From Stutzerimonas kunmingensis (GTDB taxonomy: Bacteria; Pseudomonadota; Gammaproteobacteria; Pseudomonadales; Pseudomonadaceae), in assembly GCF_021432085.1 (NCBI RefSeq), contig NZ_CP090366.1, positions 4,340,001 to 4,404,000 on the forward strand: DNA of 64,000 nt, given 5' to 3'. Shown here in pieces: positions 41,754 through 49,793 of the stretch. The notes below the pieces were generated by a model. It saw only the letters and a list, made by a program, of their open reading frames with translations. It did no database searches and had not been told where the DNA came from. The position numbers and the translations under genes were made by a program. Numbering within the stretch: the first letter of the stretch is position 1; every line of letters begins with the position of its first letter.

Positions 41754-43122
41754 GATCATGGCCATCCTGCTGTTCATCAGCATCTGCTTCGCCCTGATGT
41801 CCGGGTACCCGGTCGCCTTTACCCTTGGCGGCATGGCGCTCCTGTTCGCCGGCATCGGCGTGGTCACCGGCTCGTTCGACGTGGGTTATCTGCACGCGTT
41901 GCCGAACCGCATCTTCGGCATCATGAACAACCAGACGATGCTGGCGGTACCGCTGTTCGTTTTCATGGGCGTGATGCTGGAGAAATCGCGCGTCGCCGAA
42001 GACCTGCTGGAATCGATGTCGCGGCTGTTCGGCACCATGCGTGGCGGCCTGGCGATTTCGGTCTGCGTGGTCGGCGCGCTGCTTGCGGCCAGCACCGGTA
42101 TCGTCGGCGCCACCGTGGTCACCATGGGCCTGCTGGCACTGCCGACGATGCTGCGTCGCGGCTACGACCCGGCGATCGCTACCGGCACCCTCGCCGCCAC
42201 CGGCACCCTCGGTCAGATCATTCCACCCTCGATCATCCTGGTCCTGCTCGGCGATGTGATGTCCAGCGCCTTCCAGCAGGCACAGCTGAAGATGGGCATC
42301 TTCTCGCCGAAGACCGTGTCGGTCGGCGACCTGTTCGTCGGCGCGCTGATTCCGGGCCTCGTGCTGGTTGGCATGTACATCCTCTACCTCATCGCGGTAG
42401 CGATCTTCCAGCCGAAGAAGCTGCCCGCCTTGCCGCAGGAAGAACTGGGGCCGATCGAATGGGGCAAGCTGATCGGTGCGCTGCTGCCACCGCTGGCGCT
42501 GATCACCGCAGTGCTCGGCTCGATTCTCGCCGGTTACGCCACACCGACCGAGGCTGCTGCGATCGGTGCCCTGGGCGCGACCTTGCTGTCGATCGCCAAG
42601 GGCCAGCTGAATTTCGCCCAGCTCAAGCAGGTAGCCTTCGGCACCACCGAAATCACCTCCATGGTGTTCCTCATCCTCATCGGTGCGTCGCTGTTCTCCC
42701 TGGTGTTCCGCGGCTTTGGCGGTGAAGCGCTGATCGAAGATGCCCTGCATTCGCTGCCTGGCGGTGTGCTCGGCGCGTTCCTGGTGGTGATGCTGGTCAT
42801 CTTCCTGCTGGGCTTCATTCTCGATTTCATCGAGATCATCTTCGTGGTGGTGCCCATCGTCGGCCCGATCCTGCTGGCCATGGGCCTGGACCCGGTCTGG
42901 CTCGGCGTGATGTTCGCCATCAACCTGCAGACCTCGTTCCTCACCCCTCCCTTCGGCTTCTCGCTGTTCTACCTGCGCGGCGTCACACCCCGCAGCGTAC
43001 CGACCAGTGTGATGTACAAGGGCGTGCTGCCGTTCATCCTGATCCAGATCGGCATGCTGGTGGTGGCCTACATGTGGCCCGGGCTCGTTACCTGGCTACC
43101 GGAACAGGTCTACGGCCAGTAA
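41746..43122 (+). CDS. dctM: TRAP transporter large permease (DctM)
   Basis: 458 residues, about 12 TM helices. Family motifs: MSGYPVAFTLGG, LAASTGIVGATVVTMGLLALP, GTLGQIIPPSIILVLLGD, ATPTEAAAIGALGA and NLQTSFLTPPFGFSLFYLRG. It is the sodium-driven carrier component. An ATG with GGAGGTGGAGC upstream overlaps the dctQ stop by 8 bp, indicating translational coupling. Confidence 0.92.
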   Translation: MGEIMAILLFISICFALMSGYPVAFTLGGMALLFAGIGVVTGSFDVGYLHALPNRIFGIMNNQTMLAVPLFVFMGVMLEKSRVAEDLLESMSRLFGTMRGGLAISVCVVGALLAASTGIVGATVVTMGLLALPTMLRRGYDPAIATGTLAATGTLGQIIPPSIILVLLGDVMSSAFQQAQLKMGIFSPKTVSVGDLFVGALIPGLVLVGMYILYLIAVAIFQPKKLPALPQEELGPIEWGKLIGALLPPLALITAVLGSILAGYATPTEAAAIGALGATLLSIAKGQLNFAQLKQVAFGTTEITSMVFLILIGASLFSLVFRGFGGEALIEDALHSLPGGVLGAFLVVMLVIFLLGFILDFIEIIFVVVPIVGPILLAMGLDPVWLGVMFAINLQTSFLTPPFGFSLFYLRGVTPRSVPTSVMYKGVLPFILIQIGMLVVAYMWPGLVTWLPEQVYGQ

Positions 43123-43214
43123 CTGCAGCTGCAACGCCCGTCCCTCGACGGGCGTTGTGCTTCCTACCGCAGCATCCCGCTACAATCGGCTCCCGCCCGA
43201 ACGCCTGCCCGCCG

Positions 43215-44447
43215 ATGACAGCCTCCCCTTCTCTGCTCGAACGCTTCCAGGCACTCGACCGTTTCCTGAGCGAGCACCAGGCTCTCTGGCGCCCACGCCC
43301 ATTCGTTTGCCGAAGCCTGCCGTGGGAAAAGGACTACCCGGAACTAGCCGCCTGGCTGCGAGCACGCTCACTGGCCGACGCCGAAGCCGCGCACAACCAG
43401 CCAGGCGAACTCGCCGCACCGGCACCTTTCCCGCAGCTGGCTGCGATCGCCTGCGAGCTGAGCCAGATCGACGAACTGCCCGCAAGCGAGCCGCCGGCTG
43501 TGGCTCATCGCCAGAACCTCGACATACCGGGACGCAAATCGCTGCAGATCCAGGCGTTCGGCGCGCGCCTGCACTTTCGCGAAAGGCCGCGGCACTGGCT
43601 CGACTGGTGCTCCGGCAAAGGTCATCTCGGCCGGCATCTGGCCAGAAACGGCGCCGCACTGACCTGCCTTGAGTGGGACGAAGCGCTGGTCAACGCCGGC
43701 GACAAGCTGAGCGAACGACTCGGCGTCGACGCGACGCACCGCTGCCAGGATGTGCTGGCTTCCGATGCTGGGGACCAGCTGCACGCCACGCATACGCCAG
43801 TCGCCCTGCATGCCTGCGGCGACCTCCATGTTCGCCTGCTGCAACTGGCCGTCGCCAAACAATGCCGCCAGCTTGCGGTGGCACCCTGCTGCTACAACCG
43901 CATCACCGATGAGCACTACATCCCACTGTCACAGACAGCCGGCGCTTCGTCCTTGCAGCTCACGCGCGATGACCTCGGTTTGCCCTTGAGCGAAACCGTC
44001 ACCGCGGGCGCACGCGAACGGCGCAACCGCGACCAGTCCATGGCCTGGCGCCTGGGCTTCGACATCCTGCAGCGCCACCTGCGCCAGCAGGACGAATACC
44101 TGCCGACCCCGTCGCTGCCCGGCGCCTGGCTGAAGAAAGACTTCGCCGACTACTGCCGCGACCTCGCCACGCTCAAGCAACTACCCGCGCCCGGTGACGA
44201 GGACTGGCCGGCACTGGAGCGCACAGGCTGGCAGCGCCTAGCCGAAGTTCGCAACCTGGAACTGGTGCGCGGCCTGTTCCGCCGCCCGCTCGAACTCTGG
44301 CTGTTGCTCGACCGAGCATTACTGCTGGAAGAACAGGGCTACCGCGTTCGCCTGGGCACCTTCTGCCCCAGCCAACTGACGCCGCGCAACCTGCTCTTGC
44401 TCGCCGAACTCGACGCGCCCGCGCAGAATGTGAAGCGGCCTGAATAA
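43215..44447 (+). CDS. SAM-dependent methyltransferase family protein
   Basis: 410 residues from ATG 43215. The SAM-binding motif is seen as WLDWCSGKGHLGRHLA, followed by TCLEWDEALV (acidic ribose-binding residue) and VALHACGDLHVRLL. A Cys pair, VAPCCYNR, resembles the Methyltransf_32 family. The C-terminal half is family-specific. The substrate (RNA, protein or small molecule) is unknown. It is the last host protein gene before the tRNA. Confidence 0.78.
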   Translation: MTASPSLLERFQALDRFLSEHQALWRPRPFVCRSLPWEKDYPELAAWLRARSLADAEAAHNQPGELAAPAPFPQLAAIACELSQIDELPASEPPAVAHRQNLDIPGRKSLQIQAFGARLHFRERPRHWLDWCSGKGHLGRHLARNGAALTCLEWDEALVNAGDKLSERLGVDATHRCQDVLASDAGDQLHATHTPVALHACGDLHVRLLQLAVAKQCRQLAVAPCCYNRITDEHYIPLSQTAGASSLQLTRDDLGLPLSETVTAGARERRNRDQSMAWRLGFDILQRHLRQQDEYLPTPSLPGAWLKKDFADYCRDLATLKQLPAPGDEDWPALERTGWQRLAEVRNLELVRGLFRRPLELWLLLDRALLLEEQGYRVRLGTFCPSQLTPRNLLLLAELDAPAQNVKRPE

Positions 44448-44475
44448 GCCACTGCAAGTCACCGTAACCAAACGG

Positions 44476-44503
44476 TTTACTCGCCGCGCGCAATGGATAT
44501 AAT
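44476..44503 (+). promoter_or_regulatory. Promoter of tRNA-Thr
   Basis: A -35-like TTTACT (44476-44481), a 16-bp spacer and a perfect TATAAT -10 (44498-44503), 15 bp before the tRNA 5' end. Confidence 0.7.
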
Positions 44504-44517
44504 GGCGACCCTCAAAT

Positions 44518-44593
<76 letters not shown>

Positions 44594-44597
44594 TATT

Positions 44598-44622
44598 GAA
44601 AGCCCCGCAATGCGGGGCTTTC
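44598..44622. terminator. Terminator after tRNA-Thr
   Basis: A 12-bp perfect stem (GAAAGCCCCGCA / TGCGGGGCTTTC) with a 1-nt centre, 4 bp past the tRNA CCA. It could terminate the tRNA transcript and also the leftward integrase-66aa transcript. Confidence 0.75.
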
Positions 44623-44664
44623 GCGTTTCCTGCGGGACGAAAACGAGTTTTCATCTCGCGAGCA

Positions 44665-44683
44665 CGTCCACATATCGTCCACA
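44665..44683. repeat. Two direct repeats CGTCCACA, candidate integrase arm sites
   Basis: CGTCCACA occurs at 44665-44672 and again at 44676-44683, 11 bp apart, between the tRNA and the integrase operon. One-helical-turn spacing next to att is typical of arm-type sites bound by the N-terminal domain of tyrosine integrases. This is inferred from position and pattern. Confidence 0.45.
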
Positions 44684-44688
44684 GACGA

Positions 44689-44889
44689 TCAGGCAGAGAG
44701 CAATTGGTTCTTGAGCTTGACGGTTTCCGTAAGGCCTACGCTCAGCGATGTGTATTGAGTGGCGCCCTTCCGGAAAAGGATCGTGCAGCCCGAATCCCAA
44801 TCGTTGCCGTCCGGAATCACCAAGGATATGTCGTGCAGGTTGATTAGGTACTTATCGCCGGAGGAGTCTGTTACTTCGATAAATTTCAT
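44689..44889 (-). CDS. 66-residue protein translationally coupled to the integrase
   Basis: 66 residues. The start ATG overlaps the integrase stop as ATGA (44886-44889), so it should be translated with integrase. It reads KFIEVTDSSGDKYLINLHDI then VIPDG and TILFRKGATQY, a small all-beta pattern that loosely resembles short FlbD-like proteins; I would not assign a function from that. It is the last phage gene before the tRNA. Confidence 0.6.
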   Translation of the reverse strand: MKFIEVTDSSGDKYLINLHDISLVIPDGNDWDSGCTILFRKGATQYTSLSVGLTETVKLKNQLLSA

Positions 44890-45935
44890 GCTTCGTCCTT
44901 CTTGATTTCCGCCGTTGCCAGCGGGTTGAGTGTGACCACCTCAGCCAGGTGCCCCGGGCTGAAGTGGGCGTACTTCATCGTCATCGCAAGCGAGGCGTGG
45001 CCGAGTACTCGTTGCAGGGTGAGGATATCGCCGCCGTTCATCATGTAATGGCTGGCAAAGGTGTGTCGCAGCACGTGGGTCAGCTGGCCGGCCGGCAGGT
45101 CGAGACCTACCGCGTCGACCGCCTCGCCGAAGCGCTTGTAGCAATCGCCGAACGGCAGAGCGGCCTTGATCTTCTTCTGCAGATCCTCGGTGATCGGCAC
45201 CGCCCGGTTCTTCGAGGACTTCGTCCTGGTGTAGTGGATCCGGCAGTCGCGCACCTGGCGAGCCGTCAACCCTTCCGCCTCTGACCACCTAGCGCCGGTG
45301 GCCAGGCAGTTCCGCGCCACCAGCCCGGCTTTCGGCGAGATCTCGTCCAGGGCAGCGAGCAACGGCTGGATCTGATCGCGTTCCAGGTAGGCCATCTCCG
45401 TTTCGTCGAACTTCAGCGCCCGCACCTTCGCCAGCGGGTTATCGCCCACCCACTCCCCAAGTCGCTCGAGTTCGTTGAACACAGCGCGCAGGTAGGCCAG
45501 CTCGTGGTTCAAGGTATTGGCGCTGACGGGCTTGGCTTTCTCACCCTTCTTCCGCCCGCTGCCGGCTGTTTCTCGGCCGTACTTGCCGGCCAGGCGATCG
45601 GCCCGGTACTGCGTGAAGTGGCTGGTGGTGAAGTCCGACGCCCGCGGGTTGCCCATGCGAGTGGCCATCGCCTGCAGCGCGCGCTCCCGTTCCTCGCCGC
45701 GTTTGAGAGTGCGCCCGTGATTGTTGAACCAGAGCGTGACCAGGTCGGACAGCAGTCGCTCGTCCCGCTTGGGCTTCTTCTCGAACGAACCCCGCGCACC
45801 GTCGCCCATGATCCGGTTCTGGTAAACCAGCGCTTCGTTCTTCGTCCGGAATTTCTTGCGAATGCGAGGGCCGTTGCGGCCTTCCGGTCGGCAATCGACT
45901 TCGTAGCGCCCGTCCTCGAGCTTCTTGATTGACAC
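44886..45935 (-). CDS. int: P2-type tyrosine-recombinase integrase
   Basis: 349 residues from the GTG at 45935. This start gives the N-terminus MSIKKLEDGRYEVDC, matching P2-family integrases; the open frame extends 13 codons further into the repressor gene. The arm-binding domain comes first, then a core-binding domain (~70-170) and a catalytic domain with Arg in LATGARWSEAEGL, HVLRHTFASHYM (HxxR), VLGHASLAMTMKYAH and the Tyr nucleophile in MKYAHFSPGH. It should catalyse insertion and excision at the neighbouring tRNA-Thr. It starts 4 bp after the repressor stop, so C and int form one operon as in P2. Confidence 0.93.
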   Translation of the reverse strand: MSIKKLEDGRYEVDCRPEGRNGPRIRKKFRTKNEALVYQNRIMGDGARGSFEKKPKRDERLLSDLVTLWFNNHGRTLKRGEERERALQAMATRMGNPRASDFTTSHFTQYRADRLAGKYGRETAGSGRKKGEKAKPVSANTLNHELAYLRAVFNELERLGEWVGDNPLAKVRALKFDETEMAYLERDQIQPLLAALDEISPKAGLVARNCLATGARWSEAEGLTARQVRDCRIHYTRTKSSKNRAVPITEDLQKKIKAALPFGDCYKRFGEAVDAVGLDLPAGQLTHVLRHTFASHYMMNGGDILTLQRVLGHASLAMTMKYAHFSPGHLAEVVTLNPLATAEIKKDEA

Positions 45936-45939
45936 TGGA

Positions 45940-46179
45940 TCAGACGGGGCTGACTTGCCCGCACTCCGGCGCAATCTCGTCGCACATCAGCCAGAGCGTG
46001 TACTTCTTGAACCGCGGGTGGGTGGTGATCTTCAGCAGCGCGAGGGCGCTAACTTCCTTGCGCAAACCCAGCTCGTAGTTCTTCAGGCTGCTCAGGCTGA
46101 TTTCCACCTCTGCAGCCATTTCCCCCTGCGTCATCCGTTCCCGGGTGCGCATCAATTTCAGCTTCTCACCGAGCTCCAT
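45940..46179 (-). CDS. P2 C-like repressor (small HTH protein)
   Basis: 79 residues from ATG 46179, preceded by AAGGGG at good spacing. The frame is open further upstream, but those parts cover the operator and have no similarity. The HTH is KLMRTRERMTQGEMAAEVEI then SLSSLKNYELG. The C-terminal FKKYTLWLMCDEIAPECGQV strongly resembles the P2 C repressor, which has KYTLW and IAPESGQI at the same place. P2 C is 99 residues, so this is slightly shorter. It should maintain lysogeny by repressing the rightward early promoter. Confidence 0.85.
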   Translation of the reverse strand: MELGEKLKLMRTRERMTQGEMAAEVEISLSSLKNYELGLRKEVSALALLKITTHPRFKKYTLWLMCDEIAPECGQVSPV

Positions 46180-46190
46180 TCTGTCACCCC

Positions 46191-46218
46191 TTGACATATC
46201 CATTTGAATCTCTAAAGT
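46191..46218 (+). promoter_or_regulatory. Rightward early promoter (toward cox and primase)
   Basis: A perfect -35 TTGACA (46191-46196), a 16-bp spacer and TAAAGT (46213-46218). The predicted start falls inside the inverted-repeat operator at 46222-46248. It lies just upstream of the repressor start codon on the other strand. Confidence 0.65.
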
Positions 46219-46221
46219 ACT

Positions 46222-46248
46222 CATATGTGTATATATGCAGCACATATG
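46222..46248. promoter_or_regulatory. Inverted-repeat operator of the immunity region
   Basis: Half-sites CATATGTG (46222-46229) and CACATATG (46241-46248) are perfect inverse complements separated by 11 bp. The dyad lies between the divergent repressor and cox genes, over the predicted early start site. It is the natural candidate for binding by the C-like repressor or the Cox-like protein. A close relative occurs at 53449-53476. Confidence 0.7.
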
Positions 46249-46266
46249 ACTAGGAGAGCTTACCAA

Positions 46267-46500
46267 ATGAATATCGTGATCGACACGCCATACACCACAG
46301 TTACGGAGCTTGCCCGGCGTACCGGGCAGTCCGAGAGCACGATCCGAAAGGAGATCAAGAACGGTCGCCTCCTCATCCGTGAAAAGACCGAAGGCTCGAA
46401 GGAAGCCGTCCTGGTCAACATGATCCACATCGCCATGGAAGCGGCGGAACAGGCCGAGCGAGTCAGAACGGACAACTCCAAATCCAGCTCCCAGCGCTGA
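46267..46500 (+). CDS. Cox-like regulator / excisionase
   Basis: 77 residues from ATG 46267, with AGGAGAG upstream. A winged-helix type HTH is seen in TTVTELARRTGQSESTIRKE followed by IKNGRLLIREK, which resembles P2/HP1 Cox (a lytic-switch repressor and directionality factor). It is the first rightward gene after the operator, exactly where Cox lies in P2. Eleven base pairs separate it from the primase-helicase gene. Confidence 0.72.
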   Translation: MNIVIDTPYTTVTELARRTGQSESTIRKEIKNGRLLIREKTEGSKEAVLVNMIHIAMEAAEQAERVRTDNSKSSSQR

Positions 46501-46510
46501 GGGGCTAGAT

Positions 46511-49168
46511 ATGAAGTTCGAGGAGATCTACCACCGGGATGTGGTCCACGCCCTGGAGAACGACCGGGAGCTGGACTTCCAGGCCATCAGCGACACCTAC
46601 CTGCAGAAGGGCCTGTGCCCGAGCTGCGGCAAACGCAGGCTTTTCATCAGTCGGAAGAAGCCGTTCCAGCTCAAGTGCAACCGCGACAACGAATGCCAGT
46701 TTGAGCAGAAGACCCGCGAACGCTACGCCCACTTGTTCGAGAACCTGAGCGAGCGCTTCCCGAAGACAGAGGCCAACCCCAACGCCACCGCCGATGCCTA
46801 CCTGCAGCGCAATCGGGGCTTCGACACCAGCAAGTTGCAGGGCTGGTACAGCCAAGCGCGCCGAAAGATGGCTGATGGCAGCTGGGCGGACACCGTGCGT
46901 TTTCCGCTCTGCGACGGCTACTGGGAACGGATCATCGATGCCTCCGCCGTAGCGCGGAATGACGGCGACAAGGCCGGCATCAAGGGAAAGATGAGCTACA
47001 CGAGCCAGGGCTGGGTGCCGCCGGGCCAGGTCATCAACAAGGGCGACCGCGTCTACATCGTCGAGGGCATCTTCCACGCCATCGCGCTGCACCTGGCCGG
47101 CTACAAGGTCATCGCCTCGATCAGCTGCGTGAACTTCCCCTGGGACATTGTCGAGGAGAACCGCGGCAAGCTGATCACCTGGTGCATTGGCCTGGACGAC
47201 GATCCAGCCGGCCGCAAGTACATTCCCAAGTACCTCAAGCAGCTGAAAGAGCTGAACGAGATCGGCTGGGTTGCACTCGCCGGCGAGCGCGACTGGGACG
47301 ATGTCTACCGCGACGGCGAGCTGAACGATGCCTTCCTTGAGGAGGCCTGCTACCGCGGCCGGCTGTTCACTGCCAGGTCGCCGATGAAGGTCGCCTACCT
47401 GCTTTACATGAAAGGCAAGCGCAGCTTCTTCCTGCTCGATTACGAGAACCGCCTGTACTCGGCGCGCATCAACGTGGCCGAGCTGCAGAAAGACTTGGAC
47501 GGCGACGAGGTGGACGGGCATTACACCGATTTCGCCAAACACTGCACCGTCGCCCAGGTGGCCAACTGCGTGCCTGAGTTTGAGTACATCCAGCGCGACG
47601 CCATCACCGGCGATCAGCAGTACTTCTTCCAGTTTCGGTTCCCCAATGCCCAGCAGGACTGCAAGGTGCCGCTGGCCCCGAGCGCAGTGGGCGAGCCCCG
47701 CAGCTTCGCCAAGGCCATGCTCGAGCGCACACCGGGCGGTGACTTCCAGGGCGGCGAGCGCGTGCTGGCCATGCTGCGCGGCCGCTGGCTGGAAAACGCC
47801 ATGACGGTGCGCACCCTCCCCTTCGTAGGCTACGACGAGGAAACCGGCACCTACGTGTTCCAGCAGTTCGGCTATCGGAAGGGGCGCGAGTACCAGGCCA
47901 ACAGGCATGGCTTCCTGGACGTTGGCCGCAGCGGGCTGAAAACCTCTCTGAACAGCTTCCGCGTAGTGCACGGGCAGGACTTCAAGCCGGACTGGTTCGC
48001 CGACTTCCTTGCGGTCAACCACCTCAACGGCGTAGGCGCACTCAGCTGGTGGACCGGTTGCCTGTTCGTCCAGCAGATCCGACAGCGTCAGGGCAGCTGG
48101 CCCTTCTTCGAGTTCACCGGCGAAGCCGGGGCGGGCAAGTCCTTCCTGCTGCGTTTTCTCTGGTGCCTGGTGGGCCGGCCCAACCAGGAAGGCGTGAAGC
48201 CCAACAGCGAGGGCTCAACCAGCGTCGGTCTGATCCGAGCCTTCTCTCAGGTGAGCAACCTGCCGGTAGTGCTGATCGAGTCTGACACCCAAACCATCGA
48301 CGCCCAGGGCCGCGTGGTGGTCAACCAGTACAACTGGGAAAAGGTGAAACCGCTGTACGACCACAACGCCACGCTGCGCACGGTCGGCGTGAAGTCCTCG
48401 AGCAACGACACCGACAGCCTGATCTTCCGTGGCGCCCTCTGCATGTCGCAGAACGCCAGCGTCGAAGGGCACGAAGCGATCATGACTCGCATCGTCCACA
48501 TGCACGCCACCAAGGAGCACCACACCCCCCAACTAAAAGCGGTTTCCATCCGGCTGAAAGATCGACCTGTTGAGGAGTTGGCTGGCTACTTGCGCCACTG
48601 CCTGGAGAACGAAGCGGCCTGGCTGCAGCGCTACTTCGAAGCCTTTCCCGTCTACGAGAAGCGCCTGCAGGAGAACAGCGCCATCCGCCACCAGCGCATC
48701 GTGCACTGCCATGCGCAGATGATGGCCGCAGCACATGCCACCCAGGCGTTCTTTCCCGACTGGAGCGATCGCACCCTGGATCAGCTGCTCAAGCACATCG
48801 AGGGCAGGGCCGTGGACCGCCAACAGCGTGTCAGTAAAGAGGACACCATCGCCTCGCGCTTCTGGCAGATCTTCCACTACCTGAACGAGCGCGTGGTGAC
48901 GGTGCACGAGTCAGGCGAAGCCCCCAAGGAGATCACCCAGGAGACGCTGAACCACAGCGGCGACAAAGGCCTGATCGCCATCAACATCGAGCATTTCCAC
49001 AACGCCTGCCGGCTCGCAGGGCAGGAGGTGATCCCCGCTGTACAGCTGATGCGCGCCCTCCCACTCAGCACCACCTACCGCTTCCTGGAGAACCGCAAGG
49101 TGCGCTCGGTGATCGAGAAGCGCTCCCTCAACTGCTGGGTGTTTGCTCGGGGGAACTGGTCATGCTGA
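46511..49168 (+). CDS. Toprim primase-helicase (phage replication protein)
   Basis: 885 residues. A zinc-binding motif comes first (CPSCGKRRL ... LKCNRDNEC), then a Toprim domain (DRVYIVEGIFHAIAL with the Glu; ITWCIGLDDDPAGRKYI with the DxD). The second half has a helicase-like P-loop FEFTGEAGAGKSFLLRFLW near residues 536-548 and a candidate Walker B (LPVVLIESDT). This combines primer synthesis and helicase functions, like the P4 alpha or P2-relative replication proteins that lack an HUH nuclease. It directly follows cox. Its stop overlaps the next start by 7 bp. The 505-residue frame on the other strand is a shadow. Confidence 0.85.
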   Translation: MKFEEIYHRDVVHALENDRELDFQAISDTYLQKGLCPSCGKRRLFISRKKPFQLKCNRDNECQFEQKTRERYAHLFENLSERFPKTEANPNATADAYLQRNRGFDTSKLQGWYSQARRKMADGSWADTVRFPLCDGYWERIIDASAVARNDGDKAGIKGKMSYTSQGWVPPGQVINKGDRVYIVEGIFHAIALHLAGYKVIASISCVNFPWDIVEENRGKLITWCIGLDDDPAGRKYIPKYLKQLKELNEIGWVALAGERDWDDVYRDGELNDAFLEEACYRGRLFTARSPMKVAYLLYMKGKRSFFLLDYENRLYSARINVAELQKDLDGDEVDGHYTDFAKHCTVAQVANCVPEFEYIQRDAITGDQQYFFQFRFPNAQQDCKVPLAPSAVGEPRSFAKAMLERTPGGDFQGGERVLAMLRGRWLENAMTVRTLPFVGYDEETGTYVFQQFGYRKGREYQANRHGFLDVGRSGLKTSLNSFRVVHGQDFKPDWFADFLAVNHLNGVGALSWWTGCLFVQQIRQRQGSWPFFEFTGEAGAGKSFLLRFLWCLVGRPNQEGVKPNSEGSTSVGLIRAFSQVSNLPVVLIESDTQTIDAQGRVVVNQYNWEKVKPLYDHNATLRTVGVKSSSNDTDSLIFRGALCMSQNASVEGHEAIMTRIVHMHATKEHHTPQLKAVSIRLKDRPVEELAGYLRHCLENEAAWLQRYFEAFPVYEKRLQENSAIRHQRIVHCHAQMMAAAHATQAFFPDWSDRTLDQLLKHIEGRAVDRQQRVSKEDTIASRFWQIFHYLNERVVTVHESGEAPKEITQETLNHSGDKGLIAINIEHFHNACRLAGQEVIPAVQLMRALPLSTTYRFLENRKVRSVIEKRSLNCWVFARGNWSC

Positions 49169-49608
49169 GTCGTATGCGTCAGGCGGGCGTGTGTGTGCGT
49201 ATAGGCGGATATGACTCCCGGCGTGTATTGCCCCGTCTGGTCCGGAACATCCGGAACATTGAAATTATTGAAAAAGAAACTCTTATAGAACAAGGAGTTA
49301 CCAATAGAAAACCGTTCCGCCAGCACCGGAACACGGTGGAACGCGCCGGAACAACCTGTTCCGCCATGTTCCGCAATTGTTCCGCCAAGCCCTTTTCACC
49401 GGAACGCCCTGTAGACCTTGCTGCGCGCGCCCTCCAGCGATTCGCCCGAAAAACCTGTTCCGGCATGTTCCGGCAGCGGGGGAACACCGCAAACCAGGCT
49501 GCAGCCCACGTGCTGCCTGGGCTGCAGCCACATCTGTCTGATGCCTGTTCCGGATGTTCCGGGGGTGTCGCCCCCATGACGCGTGCAGGTGAGGCAAACG
49601 CGCCATGA
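49162..49608 (+). CDS. Putative small early protein whose gene carries the repeat cluster
   Basis: 148 codons. Coupled on both sides: its ATG overlaps the primase stop (7 bp) and its stop overlaps the next start as ATGA. The product is low in recognisable structure, Cys/Arg-rich, with repeated FR and CSG motifs that result from the underlying DNA repeats (GTTCCG). It may be a real protein, or a translatable origin region. No family recognised. Confidence 0.4.
   Translation: MLSRMRQAGVCVRIGGYDSRRVLPRLVRNIRNIEIIEKETLIEQGVTNRKPFRQHRNTVERAGTTCSAMFRNCSAKPFSPERPVDLAARALQRFARKTCSGMFRQRGNTANQAAAHVLPGLQPHLSDACSGCSGGVAPMTRAGEANAP
49242..49563. repeat. Iteron-like GTTCCG/CGGAAC cluster with AT-rich core, candidate phage origin
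   Basis: About fifteen copies of GTTCC(G/C)-type elements occur in both orientations within 320 bp. They begin with two tandem CCGGAACAT units (49242-49259), followed by a ~50-bp AT-rich patch (49260-49310). Further copies lie at 49314, 49326, 49346, 49358, 49368, 49379, 49399, 49457, 49467, 49547 and 49556, plus less exact GGAAC copies near 49338 and 49481. Iterons beside an unwinding element and next to the replication gene is the layout of many phage and plasmid origins. Confidence 0.55.
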
Positions 49609-49793
49609 CCACCACCGCCCTTTCGCCTGACGAAGCCCTGCTACGGGACTGCCTGGCGCTCGACATGCTGAGCCGCAGGACGCCAAGGCAAATCCGCGAA
49701 TGGCTCGCTGACCCGACTTTCCCCGACGAGTACCGCGAAGACATGCGCCGCCGCTTGAACCAACTGAGAGAGGAGTACCGCAACCATGAATAG
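49605..49793 (+). CDS. Small early phage protein, 62 residues
   Basis: 62 residues, helical and charged (ALLRDCLALDMLSRRTPRQI ... EYREDMRRRLNQLREEY). It starts at an ATGA overlap with the preceding frame and its end overlaps the next gene by 8 bp, so it is part of a coupled early operon. Function unknown. Similar tiny genes follow primases in other Pseudomonas phages. Confidence 0.65.
   Translation: MTTTALSPDEALLRDCLALDMLSRRTPRQIREWLADPTFPDEYREDMRRRLNQLREEYRNHE

Noticed and set aside
46180..46428. Upstream extension of the repressor to 46428
   Set aside because: It would read through the operator and into the cox gene on the other strand; a good ribosome-binding site supports the ATG at 46179.
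46505..48022. 505-codon frame antisense to the primase-helicase
   Set aside because: Sense strand carries zinc, Toprim and P-loop motifs; antisense has none and no ribosome-binding site.
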